Under the pieces are notes generated by a model. That model ran no database searches. It saw only the letters and a list, made by a program, of their open reading frames with translations, and was not told where the DNA came from. This document shows, in pieces, positions 1 through 9,864 of a DNA stretch of 64,000 nucleotides. A program made the translations under genes and the position numbers. The stretch is from Bufo bufo (lineage: Eukaryota > Chordata > Amphibia > Anura > Bufonidae), in the NCBI RefSeq assembly GCF_905171765.1, contig NC_053398.1, positions 46,406,323-46,470,322 on the forward strand, given 5' to 3'. Positions within the stretch are counted from its first letter, which is position 1; the number at the start of each line of letters is the position of its first letter.

Positions 1-335
1 TCTGCGAGGCGTCCTTGGACACTGGCGCCCTCATTGCGCGCACTTCTGCGCTTGCGGTCACCTTACGCCGCGAGCTTTGGCTGAAGGTGTGGGCAGCGGA
101 CGCGACTTCCAAGGGTTCTTTAGTCTGTCTCTCCTTTGCCGGCACCCGTCTCTTTGGTTCTCGGCTGGACAAAATTATTTCTGAGGCCACGGGAGGCAAG
201 AGCACCCATCTCCCACAGCCTAGGGCCAAGCGGGCCTCTCACGTTAGGTCAGGTTCCTCACGTGGCAGGCCCTTTCGTCGATTCGCTAGTTCGGCGAGCT
301 CTTCTGCTGGGGGAAGGGCGGGTTTACTTCCCTAG
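1..335 (+). pseudogene. DIRS gag-like protein, C-terminal fragment
   Basis: An open frame enters from the left edge and ends with a stop near 335. It holds a short conserved block around residues 50-65 of the visible part (FGSRLDKIISEATGGKST), followed by a Ser/Arg/Gly-rich tail. That block followed by a basic tail just before the RT is what I expect for the first ORF of DIRS elements. The assignment rests mainly on the adjacent RT in the same orientation. The start of the ORF is outside the window. Confidence 0.5.
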
Positions 336-434
336 ATCGACGAAAAGAGCCGTCCTTTCGGGCACAGCCCTCCCCTAGTGTCCCAGACCTCAGGCCGCTC
401 GACCTTCTGCGGCTAAGCAGTCCTCAGCCTGAAG

Positions 435-1058
435 GTGTGCCCCTGCCCAACAGGGTGGGGGGCCGCCTCCTCCTCTTCCAGGACGTTTGGCGGGCCCACA
501 ATTGTATCCTCGGGATACGTGATCGAGTTCCTGTCTCTTCCCCCAAACAGTTTTTTTCAATCCCGTTTTCCACAGTACCCCGAGCGGGCGACCGCCTTCT
601 CCCAGGCCATTCAGTCCCTTCTGGATCGGAGAGTCATCTCTCCTGTTTCCCCAGCAGAAAGGTTCAAGGGGTTCTATTCAAACACTTTCGTGGTCCCCAA
701 AAAGGAGGGCTCTGTGCACCCAATCCTGGACCTCAAGCTACTGAACAAGTTCATCCGTCTCCAGCGGTTTCGGATGGAATCCCTTCGTTCCGTAATTGCT
801 TCTCTGGAGCAGGGGTAATTCCTTTCGGCTCTAGATATCCAAGATGCATACCTCCACGTTCCCATCGTGCAGAGTCACCAGCGCTTCCTGAGGTATGCAA
901 TAGGAGACCATCATTACCAGTTTGTCGCCCTCCCGTTCGGGCTGGCAACTGCACCTCGGGTCTTCACAAAAATTCTGGCCCCTCTTCTAGCCCCACTCCG
1001 TTCCAGAGGCATCTTTCTCATGCCTTATCTGGACAACATCCTCATCAAGGCTCCCTCT
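435..1058 (+). pseudogene. DIRS reverse transcriptase, N-terminal and central part (inactivated)
   Basis: One frame carries RT motifs in order: FVVPKKEGSVHPILDLKLLN, then ALDIQDAYLHVPI, then ALPFGLATAPRVFTK, then PYLDNILIKAPS. The active-site box, normally YxDD, reads YLDN (about 1025-1036), so the second catalytic aspartate is asparagine. A stop codon at 816-818 interrupts the frame just before the aspartate-bearing palm motif. The frame then runs without a break into the LINE insertion at 1058. Both lesions would abolish polymerase activity, so this is a relic and not a host gene. Confidence 0.87.
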
Positions 1059-1118
1059 GTCCGCTTCTTTTCCACACAGGTGGAGGTGACGCAATGGCTG
1101 GATTCTAGGGGTTTATGA
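1059..1118 (+). pseudogene. Possible C-terminus of LINE ORF1
   Basis: Right after the target duplication an open frame of 19 codons ends with TGA at 1116-1118 and contains STQVEVTQWLDSRG. A run of this kind near the end of the protein is common in L1/Tx1 ORF1 proteins, and the position upstream of ORF2 fits. The stretch is too short to be sure; it could also be 5' UTR. The bases 1119-1339 are G-rich and hold no recognisable gene. Confidence 0.3.
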
Positions 1119-1339
1119 TATTGTATAATGAGGTGGTGAGGAGGGAGGTTAATGAGGGGAGGTGTCGGGGGGGGAGGTTAGGTGGAAGGAGAGAGGTTGA
1201 TGGGTATTGTGGAATGCCTTATCAACCATGTAGGGGGGGGTTTTGGGGGTGGGGCTAAGGGAGGGATTGGCTGCCGTTCTTTATGTCGTGGCTGTGCGTG
1301 CTTCTCCGATGAGACTGGTGATACCTCTACTTATAAGAT

Positions 1340-4300
1340 ATGCCGTGTAACATTTTATGTTGGAATGTAAGAGGCTTGGGAGACAGAGTGAAAAGGGCGG
1401 TTGTATTTGACCTTGTGATCCGTCATCTTCCCGCAATTGTGGCATTATTAGAGACCCATGCAACAGTAGATAGGATCTATACACTGAAAAGGAAATGGGC
1501 CGCTTTGGAGTACCATTCTTGTTTTTCCTCTTATGCAAGAGGCGTTAGTGTTTTATATTCACAGAGGGATGGAGTTCCAACCGATAGATAGCGTTATTGA
1601 TAAAGAAGGGAGATATGTATTCCTGCATGGGTATTGGAAAGGTCAGGAGACGATATTGGCCTTTATTTATATCCCTCCTCCATTTAAACCAACTGTTATT
1701 TCCCATTTAGCCCACTACATAGCTTCTAAAAATCAATGTGCGTTATTAGTGGCAGGTGACTTTAATGCGGTACTTGACCCTGAATTGGATCGGTTCTCTT
1801 CGCTTTCTGGACGCGGTCACAGTGGGTCCCCTTTGATTGCTGTGTGCGAGGAGCTGGCGCTGGTTGATATCTGGCGCCACCTCTACGGGAAAAAAAAAAT
1901 CTTCTCATGTTTTAGCCAGTCATTTGGGTCCATGTCCCGTATTGATCTGGCCTTTGCAAATCGGGATCTGTGTGGCCACGTCCTGAGAATGAGGTATGAG
2001 CCCCATGGAATATCGGATCATTCCCCAGTTCTGATTACGTTTGTGGAGGCTCCAATTACAGGAAGAATCTTTAAATTGAACTCGCATTGGTTTGAGGTGA
2101 TAGGGGAGCAATCCCGGGTAGATCAGGACATACAGGAATTTTGGGGCCTCAACGTAGGCTCGACTCATATCCATTATGTGTGGGATGCGCTGAAGGCCCA
2201 TATTAGGGGCCTTTACTTTACTAAAATCCACAGATTTAGAATGGAATTACGACGTAGGGAAAAACAACTGGCAGATTCAATTAGGAGTTTGCGTGCCGCA
2301 TTGATTGATTGTGATGAGGAACAACTCATTGGTCAATTAAAGGAGGCTAATTCGCAACTTAAGACACTTTTGTATAAAAAAGCACAACATAAGCTTCTAT
2401 TTCAAGGCCAGAATCGTTTTTGCGAATCCGGTAAAACGGGCAGGTTTTTGGCTCATTTGGTGGCCAATCAGAGAGAGGATTCCACTATAAAAGAAATTAG
2501 GAACCCACAGGGAATTGGGGTGAGATCCGCAGAGGAGGTTAGAGAGGAGTTTGTGAAATACTATTCTACCCTTTATAAATCTGAGTCTATAATTAGTCGT
2601 ACTGAGATGGATCAATACTTACAACAATTGGCGCTCCCTCAGTTACCTACTCAAGATAGAGAGATGTTGGAATGCCCGATCCTTTTGGAGGAACTTCAAA
2701 CGACTCTCCCGCTCCTAAAGTATAGTTCAGCCCCTGGCCCAGACGGGCTGCCGTTTGAAATCTATAGGTATCATGCCAAATCCCTCTTGCCGATTCTTCT
2801 CCAAGTTTTTAAGGAATCTTGTGCACTTGGCTCCTTACCACCATCATTTAGAGAGGCAGTAATTACCTTGGTCTTGAAAAAGGAGAAGGATCCATGCGAT
2901 GTGGGGTCATATAGACCCATATCGCTATTAAATACGGACTATAAGATTCTCGCAAAAATTCTGGCTAACTGCTTGAAGAGAGTTATAGCCGGTCTGGTCC
3001 ACCCTGACCAGACAGGCTTTATCCCGGGCCGGCAAATACAGGCTAGTATTTATAGGGTCTATCTGAATTTGTCAGTTGGGGGCAGTGCGGACCACTCCGT
3101 CCTGTCATTGGACGCCGCAAAGGCGTTTGACAGGATGGAGTGGCCCTTTCTCTGGGCTACAATGTCATGTTTTGGTCTTGGGAACGTATTTTTGGAGATG
3201 ACCCAAATGCTATACGAACAGCCAGTTGCATATATTAACATCAATGGCATGAGATCTTCCCCGGTTACGATGCGGAGAGGGATGAGACAGGGTTGCCCCC
3301 TGTCTCCTCTCCTCTTCGTTCTCTTTATTGAACCTTTGGCTTGTCGGATTCGTTTGGAGAATTGTATAGCAGGTTTTGGGGTGGCGGGTGTTAGCGATAA
3401 AATAAGCCTGTATGCAGATGATGTGATCTTGTTTCTGGACCAGGGGTGGAAAATCCTTCCGTTTGTTATACAGCTAATTGAAGACTATGGTAAATTATCA
3501 GGCTATATGATCAACTGGACAAAGTCATCGCTCCTCCCGCTGAACCGGAAAGCTGTAGATGTGGGGAGTCGAGTCCGCGTCTTGGCCCCTAATGATTCTT
3601 TGGATTATTTGGGGTCCCTATAGATAGGTTCTATGAGCTCAATCTGGCCCCAGTGTTGAATAAAGTTAGGATCAAAGTTGGCGCCTGGCGGAAACTGACA
3701 TTGGCACAGACAGATCGAATTGCATTGATCAAGATGATTATTCTGCCTATAGTCTTGTTTCCGGTGTGTGCCTGCCCCATTTGGATTGATGATATCTTTT
3801 TCCACAGATTGGAGACTTTGATTAATGACCTAATTTGGGGAAGGAAGAGGGTGTGTATTAAGCAGAGATATCTATGGCTCTCGGAGGCAGATGGTGGGTT
3901 GTCACTACCTTTTTTTCAGGGTTATTATTTTTGCGCACAGATTCAGCGATGTTGTTATTGGAAAGAGAGTTTACTTTCACGGTATTTGAATATAGTTATT
4001 GACACCCCAATAGAGAATATTTTTTCATATCTGGAATCTGGATCTATGGGAAGGAGGAAGTCCTTACTGGTCCCTTTCTCACTACAGAGGGTGTGGAATA
4101 GGCTGAAGGAGATCCTTAAAGTCTCCGGTCCGTTTGCTTTCACCCCTTTGTGGAGGAATGGGGCGCTGGAGGAATTCTTCAAGATTACAGACTTTGGTTA
4201 TTGGTCACGAAAAGGCATCTATATGGTGTCTCACCTTTTTCATTTGGGTCGTTTTAAAACACCTCAGGAATTTGGTTTCAATGATAGTTCTCCATTAGAG

Positions 4301-4963
4301 ATATTTATGTATTCACGTTTGAAACATGTTTTTGAAGCCTCTAGGAATAGGGGTCGTATTTTTCCACGAGAGAATATATTTTTTGATTATTGTGACGCCC
4401 AGAAGTATGAGAAGGTGAAAATATCTAGATTATATGCTAAACTCCGAATGGCACTGGTAACGGTAACACCTTTTAAAAGCCCAGGTAAATGGGAGCAAGA
4501 GCTGAATTGCTCTCCTTTACAGTGGCCTGCTATTTATAGGAACGTGAGAAGGGCGTCAGTTTCCAGCGCGCATAGATTAATTCAATTTAAGATTCTTCAT
4601 AGACTGTATTATACGCCTTGGGTCCAAGGGAAATTTCCACAAAATAGGGACCGGGACTGTTGCTGCCCTAAATGTGGATATGTTAATGCGAACTATGTCC
4701 ACATGTTATGGAGCTGTACTAAAATAAGAAAATATTGGGATGAGGTTTTTTCTGTCCTACAAAAGGAATCCTCAATGAACTATAACCCGGGGATCTTGAT
4801 AGTGATTTTTGGAGACTATGGTTCAGAAACGGAAGTCTCTCCCCGGGTTAGACAGATCTGGATGAAAGGATTGATGGTAGCGAAAGCTATATTGGTCAAG
4901 TACTGGTGCTCTGTCTCCCAGCCTTCTTCAAGGGAGTGGGATCTATACCTTCAACAAATTTAA
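1340..4963 (+). pseudogene. LINE ORF2: AP endonuclease and reverse transcriptase (two frameshifts)
   Basis: The protein starts at ATG 1340 with the endonuclease signature NILCWNVRGLG. A frameshift between about 1533 and 1590 moves it to the frame holding the catalytic AGDFNAVLDP motif, the RIDLAFA block and SDHSPV near the end of the endonuclease domain. The RT follows: SAPGPDGLPFE, SYRPISLLNTDYKI, SLDAAKAFDRMEW, GMRQGCPLSPLLF and YADD at 3411-3422, all intact. A second frameshift at about 3605-3620 leads to the C-terminal part (3614-4963) ending in a CCHC-type knuckle, CPKCGYVNANYVHMLWSC. Length and domain order match L1/Tx1 ORF2. The intact catalytic boxes suggest a fairly young copy that still needs two frame corrections. 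Confidence 0.9.
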
Positions 4964-5259
4964 AATCTATGAGGATATCGGAAAGAATCGGAGAGTTGCA
5001 CGCAGAGCCACGTAGACATATTTTGATATTACTCATTGTTTGTTGTATTTGAATGAATTGAGGGGAACGACAGCCAATGGGGTTGGTGGTATAAGGATAT
5101 CTATGATTGTTATACTACATAGCTATGTATATATACTGAAGTGGTTTATATTGGTTTATGTACTAATTCTAGTATTGTTATATTACATTCACTGTTGTAT
5201 TTGTAATAATTTCATGACTTTCTATAATAAAAAGAAAGTTTAATAAAAAAAAAAAAAAA

Positions 5260-5302
5260 AAGGCTCCCTCTTTCGCTCAGGCGTCGAGCAGCGTACGAAT
5301 TA
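5260..5302 (+). pseudogene. DIRS RT fragment between LINE and MITE, with LINE target duplication
   Basis: Bases 5260-5271 are the right copy of the LINE target duplication. The stretch reads KAPSFAQASSSVRI, which continues the PYLDNILIKAPS motif left behind at 1058. It ends at TTA 5300-5302, the left target copy of the next insertion. Confidence 0.85.
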
Positions 5303-5997
5303 GGGCTCTTTCACACCTGCGTTATTGTCTTCCGGCATAGAGTTCCGTCGTCGGGGCTCTATGCCGGAAGAATCCTGATCAGGATTATCCTAATGCATTC
5401 TGAATGGAGAGTAATCCGTTCAGGATGCATCAGGATTTCTTCAGTTCCGGTACGGAACGTTTGTTGGCCGGAGAAAATACCGCAGCATGCTGCGCTTTTT
5501 GCTCCGGCCAAAAATCCGGAACACTTGCCGCAAGGCCGGATCCGGAATTAATGCCCATTGGAAGGCATTGATCCGGATCCGGCCTTAAGCTAAACGTCGT
5601 TTCAGCGCATTGCCGGAGCCGACATTTAGCTTTTTCAGAGTGGTTACCATGGCTGCCAGGACGCTAAAGTCCTGGCAGCCATGGTAAAGTGTAGCGGGGA
5701 GCGGGGGAGCAGTATACTTACCGTCCGTGCGGCTCCCCGGGCGCTCCAGAGTGACGTCATTCTGGAGCGCCCCGGGAGCCGCACGGACTGTAAGTATACC
5801 GCTCCCCCGCTCCCCGCTCCTACTATGGCAACCAGGACTTTAATAGCGTCCTGGGTGCCATAGTAACACTGAAAGCATTTGGAAGACGGTTCCGTCTTCA
5901 AATGCTTTCAGTACACTTGCGTTTTTCCGGATCCGGCAGGCACCTCCGGCAACGGAAGTGCATGCCGGATCCCAACAACGCAAGTGTGAAAGAGGCC
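5303..5997 (+). mobile_element. Palindromic MITE, PIF/Harbinger-type (TTA target)
   Basis: Terminal inverted repeats GGGCTCTTTCACACCTGCG and CGCAAGTGTGAAAGAGGCC are flanked by TTA at 5300-5302 and 5998-6000. The whole 695 bases are a long imperfect palindrome rich in GGATCCGG-like words, with a near-perfect inner hairpin around 5650-5830. It carries no coding sequence. Removing it with one TTA restores the DIRS frame as SSSVRITLKALARFGW, which supports both the boundaries and the 3-base target size. Confidence 0.83.
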
Positions 5998-7211
5998 TTA
6001 CGCTGAAAGCCCTTGCACGTTTCGGGTGGCTGGTCAATCTGCAGAAGTCATTTCTGACTCCCTCCAGAAAACTGGTCTTCCTGGGTATGCCTTGGACACG
6101 GAAGCGGCACAGGTTTGCCTTCCCCCGGACAAGCGACTGGCCTTACACCGCTCGGTAAGGGTTCTTCTCGACTGCAGACTTCCGTCCATTCGACTCTGCA
6201 TGAGGACGTAAGGGGAAGATGGTCGCATGTTTCGAGGTGATCCTTTTTGCCCAGTTCCACTATCGCACGTTCCAGAGAGCGATTCTGTCCTCCTGGGACA
6301 AATCTTCAGAGAGCCTCATCCTTAGGTGAGGTCGTCCCTTTGTTGGTGGCTGTCTGTTCCAGTTCTGGGAAGGTCTTTCCTCCCGAAATCCTGGACGGTT
6401 GTTACCACCGATGCCAGTCTACTGGGTTGGGGAGGAGTGTTCCCTCCCAGGACAGTCCAAGGCACATGGTCTCGGTCGGAGTCCAAGCTCCCGATCAATG
6501 TATTGGAGCTCAGGGGGATTTTTCTATCCCTCTGGCATTGGACCAACCTCCTGAAGGGTCGCCCCGTCAGAGTCCAGTCGGATCTTACGGTGGGCGGAGA
6601 CCCATGTACCGGCAATTTCAGCAATCTACACCTTGGGATCTGAATTTAGTCCTCTCAGCGCTCCAGACTGCTCCCTTTGAGCCATTGCGGGAGATTTTTC
6701 TCCGACTCCTGTCCTGCAAGGTGCTTTTCCTTGTAGCCATCACTTCCATCAGACGGGTGTCCGAGTTGGCGGCGCTCTCATGCAGAGAACCCTTCCTGGT
6801 TCTCCATAAGGACAATGCGGTTCTCCGGCCCGTTCCTTCCTTTCTTCCGAAGGTGGTCTCTGACTTCCATATTAACCAGGAAATTGTCCTTCCCTCACTG
6901 TCCATCTCCTTCACACCCTAAGGAAAAGGAGTTGCACCATTTGGACGTTGTCAGAGCTTTGAAGATCTATTTAGCAGCCCCCGGTCCCTTCCGCTGTAAG
7001 GACTCCCTTTTTGTCATTCCGGAGGGTCCTCGCAAGGGATTGGCGGCCTCCAAGGTGGCAATCGCACGTTGGATTCGGGCTGCAATTGCAGAGGCTTACC
7101 GTGCCCGGGGCAGGGTTCCGCCCTTAGGTGTCAAGGCTCACTCCACCAGAGCGGAGGCCGCATCTTGGGCTCTGAGGAATCGCGCTTCGGCTGCACAGTT
7201 GTGTAAGGCAG
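5998..7211 (+). pseudogene. DIRS RT end, RNase H and tyrosine recombinase (N-terminal part), frameshifted
   Basis: The RT tail (ALARFGWLVNLQKSFLTPSR) is followed by a frameshift near 6085, then PPDKRLALHRSVRVL. RNase H is recognised by TTDASLLGWGGVF and LPINVLELRGI (about 6397-6520). The recombinase begins around 6640 and contains the first catalytic arginine in SIRRVSELAAL, and after another frameshift near 6900 the His/Arg pair in KAHSTRAEAASWAL. The frame reaches CKA at 7204-7210 and is cut by the solo LTR. The tyrosine lies beyond that LTR. Several stops and shifts make it non-functional. Confidence 0.82.
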
Positions 7212-7857
7212 TGTCACTACCAGAGCTTTGGGACGTTCTCACAGCTCTGTTTCTCCACCCCTGTGATGATGTCACTACTAGAGCTGGGAGGAGTTCTCAC
7301 TACTCTGTTTACTTTTGGTTTCTTTTCACCACAGCTGTTCTTCATGTGTTTGATTTCCCTCTCTTTATATCACCCCTCCTCCTATGATAGGATGTGGATT
7401 ATAGTTCTCACTTCAGTTGTAGCTCTTGCTTTAGTTTCTTCACTTGTAGCTATCAGTTCACTGGACCTGTGTTCTGCTGCAGCTAGCACTCCGGATATTG
7501 CCAGCCTGTCCTTGGATCCGTCTTCTCTGCGGCTGCAACACTTTCAGCTAAGTGTGCAGACATTGTTGTGTTCCTGTTTATTTTCTGACTGGATCTGAGG
7601 TGGCCACGGTTCCCTCCATATACTGAGTAGGGCACTGGTGGCCGTGCCCCTTCCACTATTGTAGGGGTTACAGTGGTCATTAGTCTTAGGCCCGTGGGCA
7701 TGCCTCGTTCCGCCATTGGGATCCGGGCATGTGCTTTAGCAGAATAGGGAGAGCGTTGAGGGTCGGACAGGGGTCACCCTTTATCCTCCCTAGTTCTGGG
7801 TCCAGTCAGTAGCTCTGTACTGTGTATTACTATTGTTGCTCACATACAGCCGTGACA
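7212..7857. mobile_element. Solo LTR inserted in the DIRS recombinase gene
   Basis: The 646-base segment starts TGTCACTACC and ends GCCGTGACA, that is 5'-TG...CA-3' with a short inverted terminus TGTCA/TGACA. It is flanked by a 5-base target duplication GGCAG at 7207-7211 and 7858-7862. Removing the segment and one GGCAG joins CKA to ATWSSLHTFTK in frame. A 5-base duplication suits Ty3/Gypsy-type LTR elements or endogenous retroviruses; the internal part is absent, so the family cannot be named. No coding content. Confidence 0.78.
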
Positions 7858-7862
7858 GGCAG

Positions 7863-7967
7863 CTACTTGGTCCTCCTTACACACTTTCACAAAATGTTAC
7901 CAGATGCATACTTATGCATCGGCGGACGCTGCCTTGGGCCGAATGGTCTTGCAGGCAGCAGTTTCTT
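7863..7967 (+). pseudogene. DIRS tyrosine recombinase, C-terminal part with the tyrosine
   Basis: After the solo LTR the frame reads ATWSSLHTFTKCYQMHTYAS and stops soon after QAAVS. The tyrosine in KCYQ is at the position of the DNA-cleaving residue of the recombinase, downstream of a W and an H that match the family pattern. With the arginine and His-x-x-Arg found before the LTR, all the expected catalytic positions can be seen. Confidence 0.75.
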
Positions 7968-8445
7968 AGATGCCTGCAGTGAAGCTTGCTTCCATGGTGG
8001 GTCTGTGGTTTTGTTCCCTCCCTGTGGACTGCTCTTGGACGTCCCACGGTTCCTGTGTCCCCCAATGAATAGGGGTGAGAAAAGGAGATTTTTGTATAAC
8101 TTACCAGTAAAATCTCTTTCTCGCTCTTCATTGGGGGACACAGCACCCACCCAATATTGTTGTTCGACCACAGTTGTGGCAGTTGCTGGTTTGAACCCCG
8201 TTGGGTCTTTTGGCATGGTTGGTGTTGGCATGTTTTTTCTTTGGTTGGCTTGCTTCTCCTACTGCTTGTACACAAACTGAAGTTCTATCTCCAGGCTGGA
8301 GGGGGTATAGCTGCCAGGGGAGGAGATAAAAGCTTTATCTAGTGTCAACGCCTCCCAGAGGACATAGCTATACCCACGGTTCCTGTGTCCCCCAATGAAG
8401 AGCGAGAAAGAGATTTTACTGGTAAGTTATACAAAAAACTCCTCC
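7968..8445 (+). repeat. DIRS 3' region with split inverted terminal repeats
   Basis: A block ending in the words CAATGAAGAGCGAGAAAG and TTTACTGGTAAGTTATAC (about 8380-8432) recurs in reverse complement at about 8095-8146. A further partial copy starts at about 8046. Internal complementary regions plus terminal inverted repeats are the replication signature of DIRS elements. The element appears to end near 8445. Its left terminal repeat is outside the window. Confidence 0.6.
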
Positions 8446-8898
8446 TTTTTTCCTCCCTAAAGTGGGGGGAAAATTGTGGTGCGTCTTATAAAGTGAGTAC
8501 TAATGAGCGCCTCCATTATTAAAGAGTGATGGGCAGTGACTGTGTCCTGACTGCGTAACGTCCAGATGTGGAGCATGTCAGGGCCGCACTGTAACCTGAC
8601 GCTGTGCGATGTATGATCACAGTGCGGCACAGGCAGAAGACCAGGAAGCAGTGAGTGCAGGTAGTGAACTGTCCGGAGCAGGAGCCGTCCTTTTGTAATT
8701 TGTTTAAATGTCTCATTTAGGGTTGGACAATTTAAAAAATATTCCTTTGATAATGATATTAAGAAATGTATTACAATAACGATATATATATATTGTGATT
8801 ATTACCCATTTATCATATAGTATGGGGGCTACAAGGAGACATTAGTGTGTCGGGGCAACACAGAGACATTATACAGTATTTATATATATATTTATAAT
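8446..8898. other. No gene recognised; AT-rich repeat remnant before the minisatellite
   Basis: No open frame with recognisable domains. From about 8719 the sequence starts AGGGTTGGACAATTT and becomes very AT-rich, resembling the end of a decayed DNA transposon that may carry the following minisatellite. Neither end could be fixed. Confidence 0.4.
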
Positions 8899-9350
8899 AT
8901 ATCACAGTGGCCTCTATAACACTTCCTGGTAATGTACAGTATATCACAGTGGGTACTATAACACTTCCTGGTAATGTGCAGTGTATCACAGTGGGTACTA
9001 TAACACTTCCTGGTAATGTGCAGTATATCACAGTGGCCTCTATAACACTTCCTGGTAATGTACAGTATATCACAGTGGGTACTATAACACTTCCTGGTAA
9101 TGTGCAGTATATCACAGTGGCCTCTATAACACTTCCTGGTAATGTACAGTATATCACAGTGGGTACTATAACACTTCCTGGTAATGTACAATATATCACA
9201 GTGTCCTCTATAACACTTCCTGGTAATGTACAATATATCACAGTGTCCTCTATAACACTTCCTGGTAATGTACAGTATATCACAGTGGGTACTATAACAC
9301 TTCCTGGTAATGTGCAGTGTATCAGTGTCCTCTGTAACACTCCCTGGTAA
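8899..9350. repeat. 42-base minisatellite, about 11 copies
   Basis: Tandem units of 42 bases, each containing ACACTTCCTGGTAATGT and ATATCACAGTG. Two unit variants alternate (GGGTACTATA and GGCCTCTATA). Because 42 is a multiple of three and the unit lacks stops in several frames, long artificial open frames appear on both strands with a 14-residue period. The array lies about 130 bases beyond the agpat5 exon 1 splice donor, inside its first intron. Confidence 0.95.
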
Positions 9351-9479
9351 TATTACAGTGGGCATCAGTGCACATGCAGGTGATGTCCAGCTTCTAAACA
9401 CATGCTCCGATCACCTGGCACCCCAGTCTCCACCACCACCCCGAGTCCACACATTTGACTTCCTGCAGCGAGTCCTGAC

Positions 9480-9695
9480 CTGCACCCCAGTGTAGTGCTG
9501 GAAGAAGAAGAGCACCATGCTCTGGTAGATGTTGTAGAACTGCTGATCGCATCCCCCGATGGTATAAGTTTTCAGGCAGCACAGTGCCTTCCAGCAGCCC
9601 CATGACAGCAGGTAGGTTGGCGCAGTGCCCAGCATGACTGTGGTGGGAACCATGTAGCGCAGGGAGTAGGTTAGCAGCACAGCGGAGAGCAGCAT
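9480..9695 (-). CDS. agpat5: agpat5 first coding exon (acylglycerophosphate acyltransferase 5)
   Basis: Seventy-two codons from ATG (9695-9693) to a phase-0 donor CAG|GTCAGG at 9480/9479. The peptide aligns end to end with the first coding exon of vertebrate AGPAT5: it begins MLLSAVLLTYSLRYMVPTTV, has the LGTAPTYLLSWG block, and ends YQSMVLFFFQHYTGVQ, where the vertebrate exon also ends. The region forms the hydrophobic N-terminal membrane segment. The catalytic NHxxxxD motif is encoded by later exons. AGPAT5 acylates lysophosphatidic acid at the ER and mitochondria in phospholipid synthesis. No later exon is visible on the minus strand of 1-9479, so the first intron must exceed 9.4 kb unless this is an orphan exon. 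The donor GTCAGG departs from the GTRAGT consensus but is acceptable. Confidence 0.85.
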
Positions 9696-9715
9696 GGTTT
9701 TGGTTCTACTTCAAG

Positions 9716-9864
9716 AAGGTAACACCAGCAGATTATCTGACAGATTTTCTAACCAGTCATTCGTCAGATGGCCAATTACACACAGATCTTTAGTTATACA
9801 CACCTGCTATTGGATTGGACAGATATTGGGCAGATAATCTGCTGGTGTAAATGCACCCTTATAT
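9716..9864. mobile_element. Short MITE directly upstream of the agpat5 start
   Basis: Inverted ends AACACCAGCAGATTATCTG and CAGATAATCTGCTGGTGT enclose about 110 bases. A relative lies at about 55725-55850 with the same words. It starts only about 20 bases upstream of the agpat5 ATG, so either the 5' UTR is very short or transcription starts in or beyond this repeat. Confidence 0.6.

Larger units (their letters stand above)
1059..5259 (+). mobile_element. L1/Tx1-clade LINE inserted in the DIRS element, 5'-truncated
   Basis: The element is bounded by a 12-base target duplication, AAGGCTCCCTCT, at 1047-1058 and 5260-5271, and ends in a poly(A) tail (about 5244-5259). It contains an almost complete ORF2 (1340-4963) and a short leader (1059-1339) that may include the last codons of ORF1. 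The 3' UTR is 4964-5243. Endonuclease, reverse transcriptase and a C-terminal zinc knuckle are all present, so the truncation lies within or just after ORF1. Two frameshifts make the copy defective. It is younger than the DIRS element it interrupts. Confidence 0.92.
1..8445 (+). mobile_element. DIRS-like tyrosine-recombinase retrotransposon, decayed, with three nested insertions
   Basis: The left end lies outside the window. Reading rightward there is a gag-like tail (1-335), reverse transcriptase (435-1058, resuming at 5260-5302 and 5998-6190), RNase H (about 6385-6580), a tyrosine recombinase (about 6640-7211 and 7863-7967) and terminal inverted repeats (about 8046-8445). The gene order and the recombinase in place of a DDE integrase identify the DIRS order. 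Three later insertions split it: a LINE at 1059-5259, a palindromic MITE at 5303-5997 and a solo LTR at 7212-7857. Each is flanked by a target duplication, and removing it rejoins the DIRS frame locally. Stops, frameshifts and an altered catalytic residue show that this copy cannot move by itself. Confidence 0.87.

Noticed and set aside
5644..5901. Open frames inside the palindrome at 5303-5997
   Set aside because: Mirror images produced by the inverted repeat, non-coding MITE.
8813..9401. Open frames with a 14-residue repeat on both strands
   Set aside because: Produced by the 42-base minisatellite; no signal peptide or flanking gene structure.
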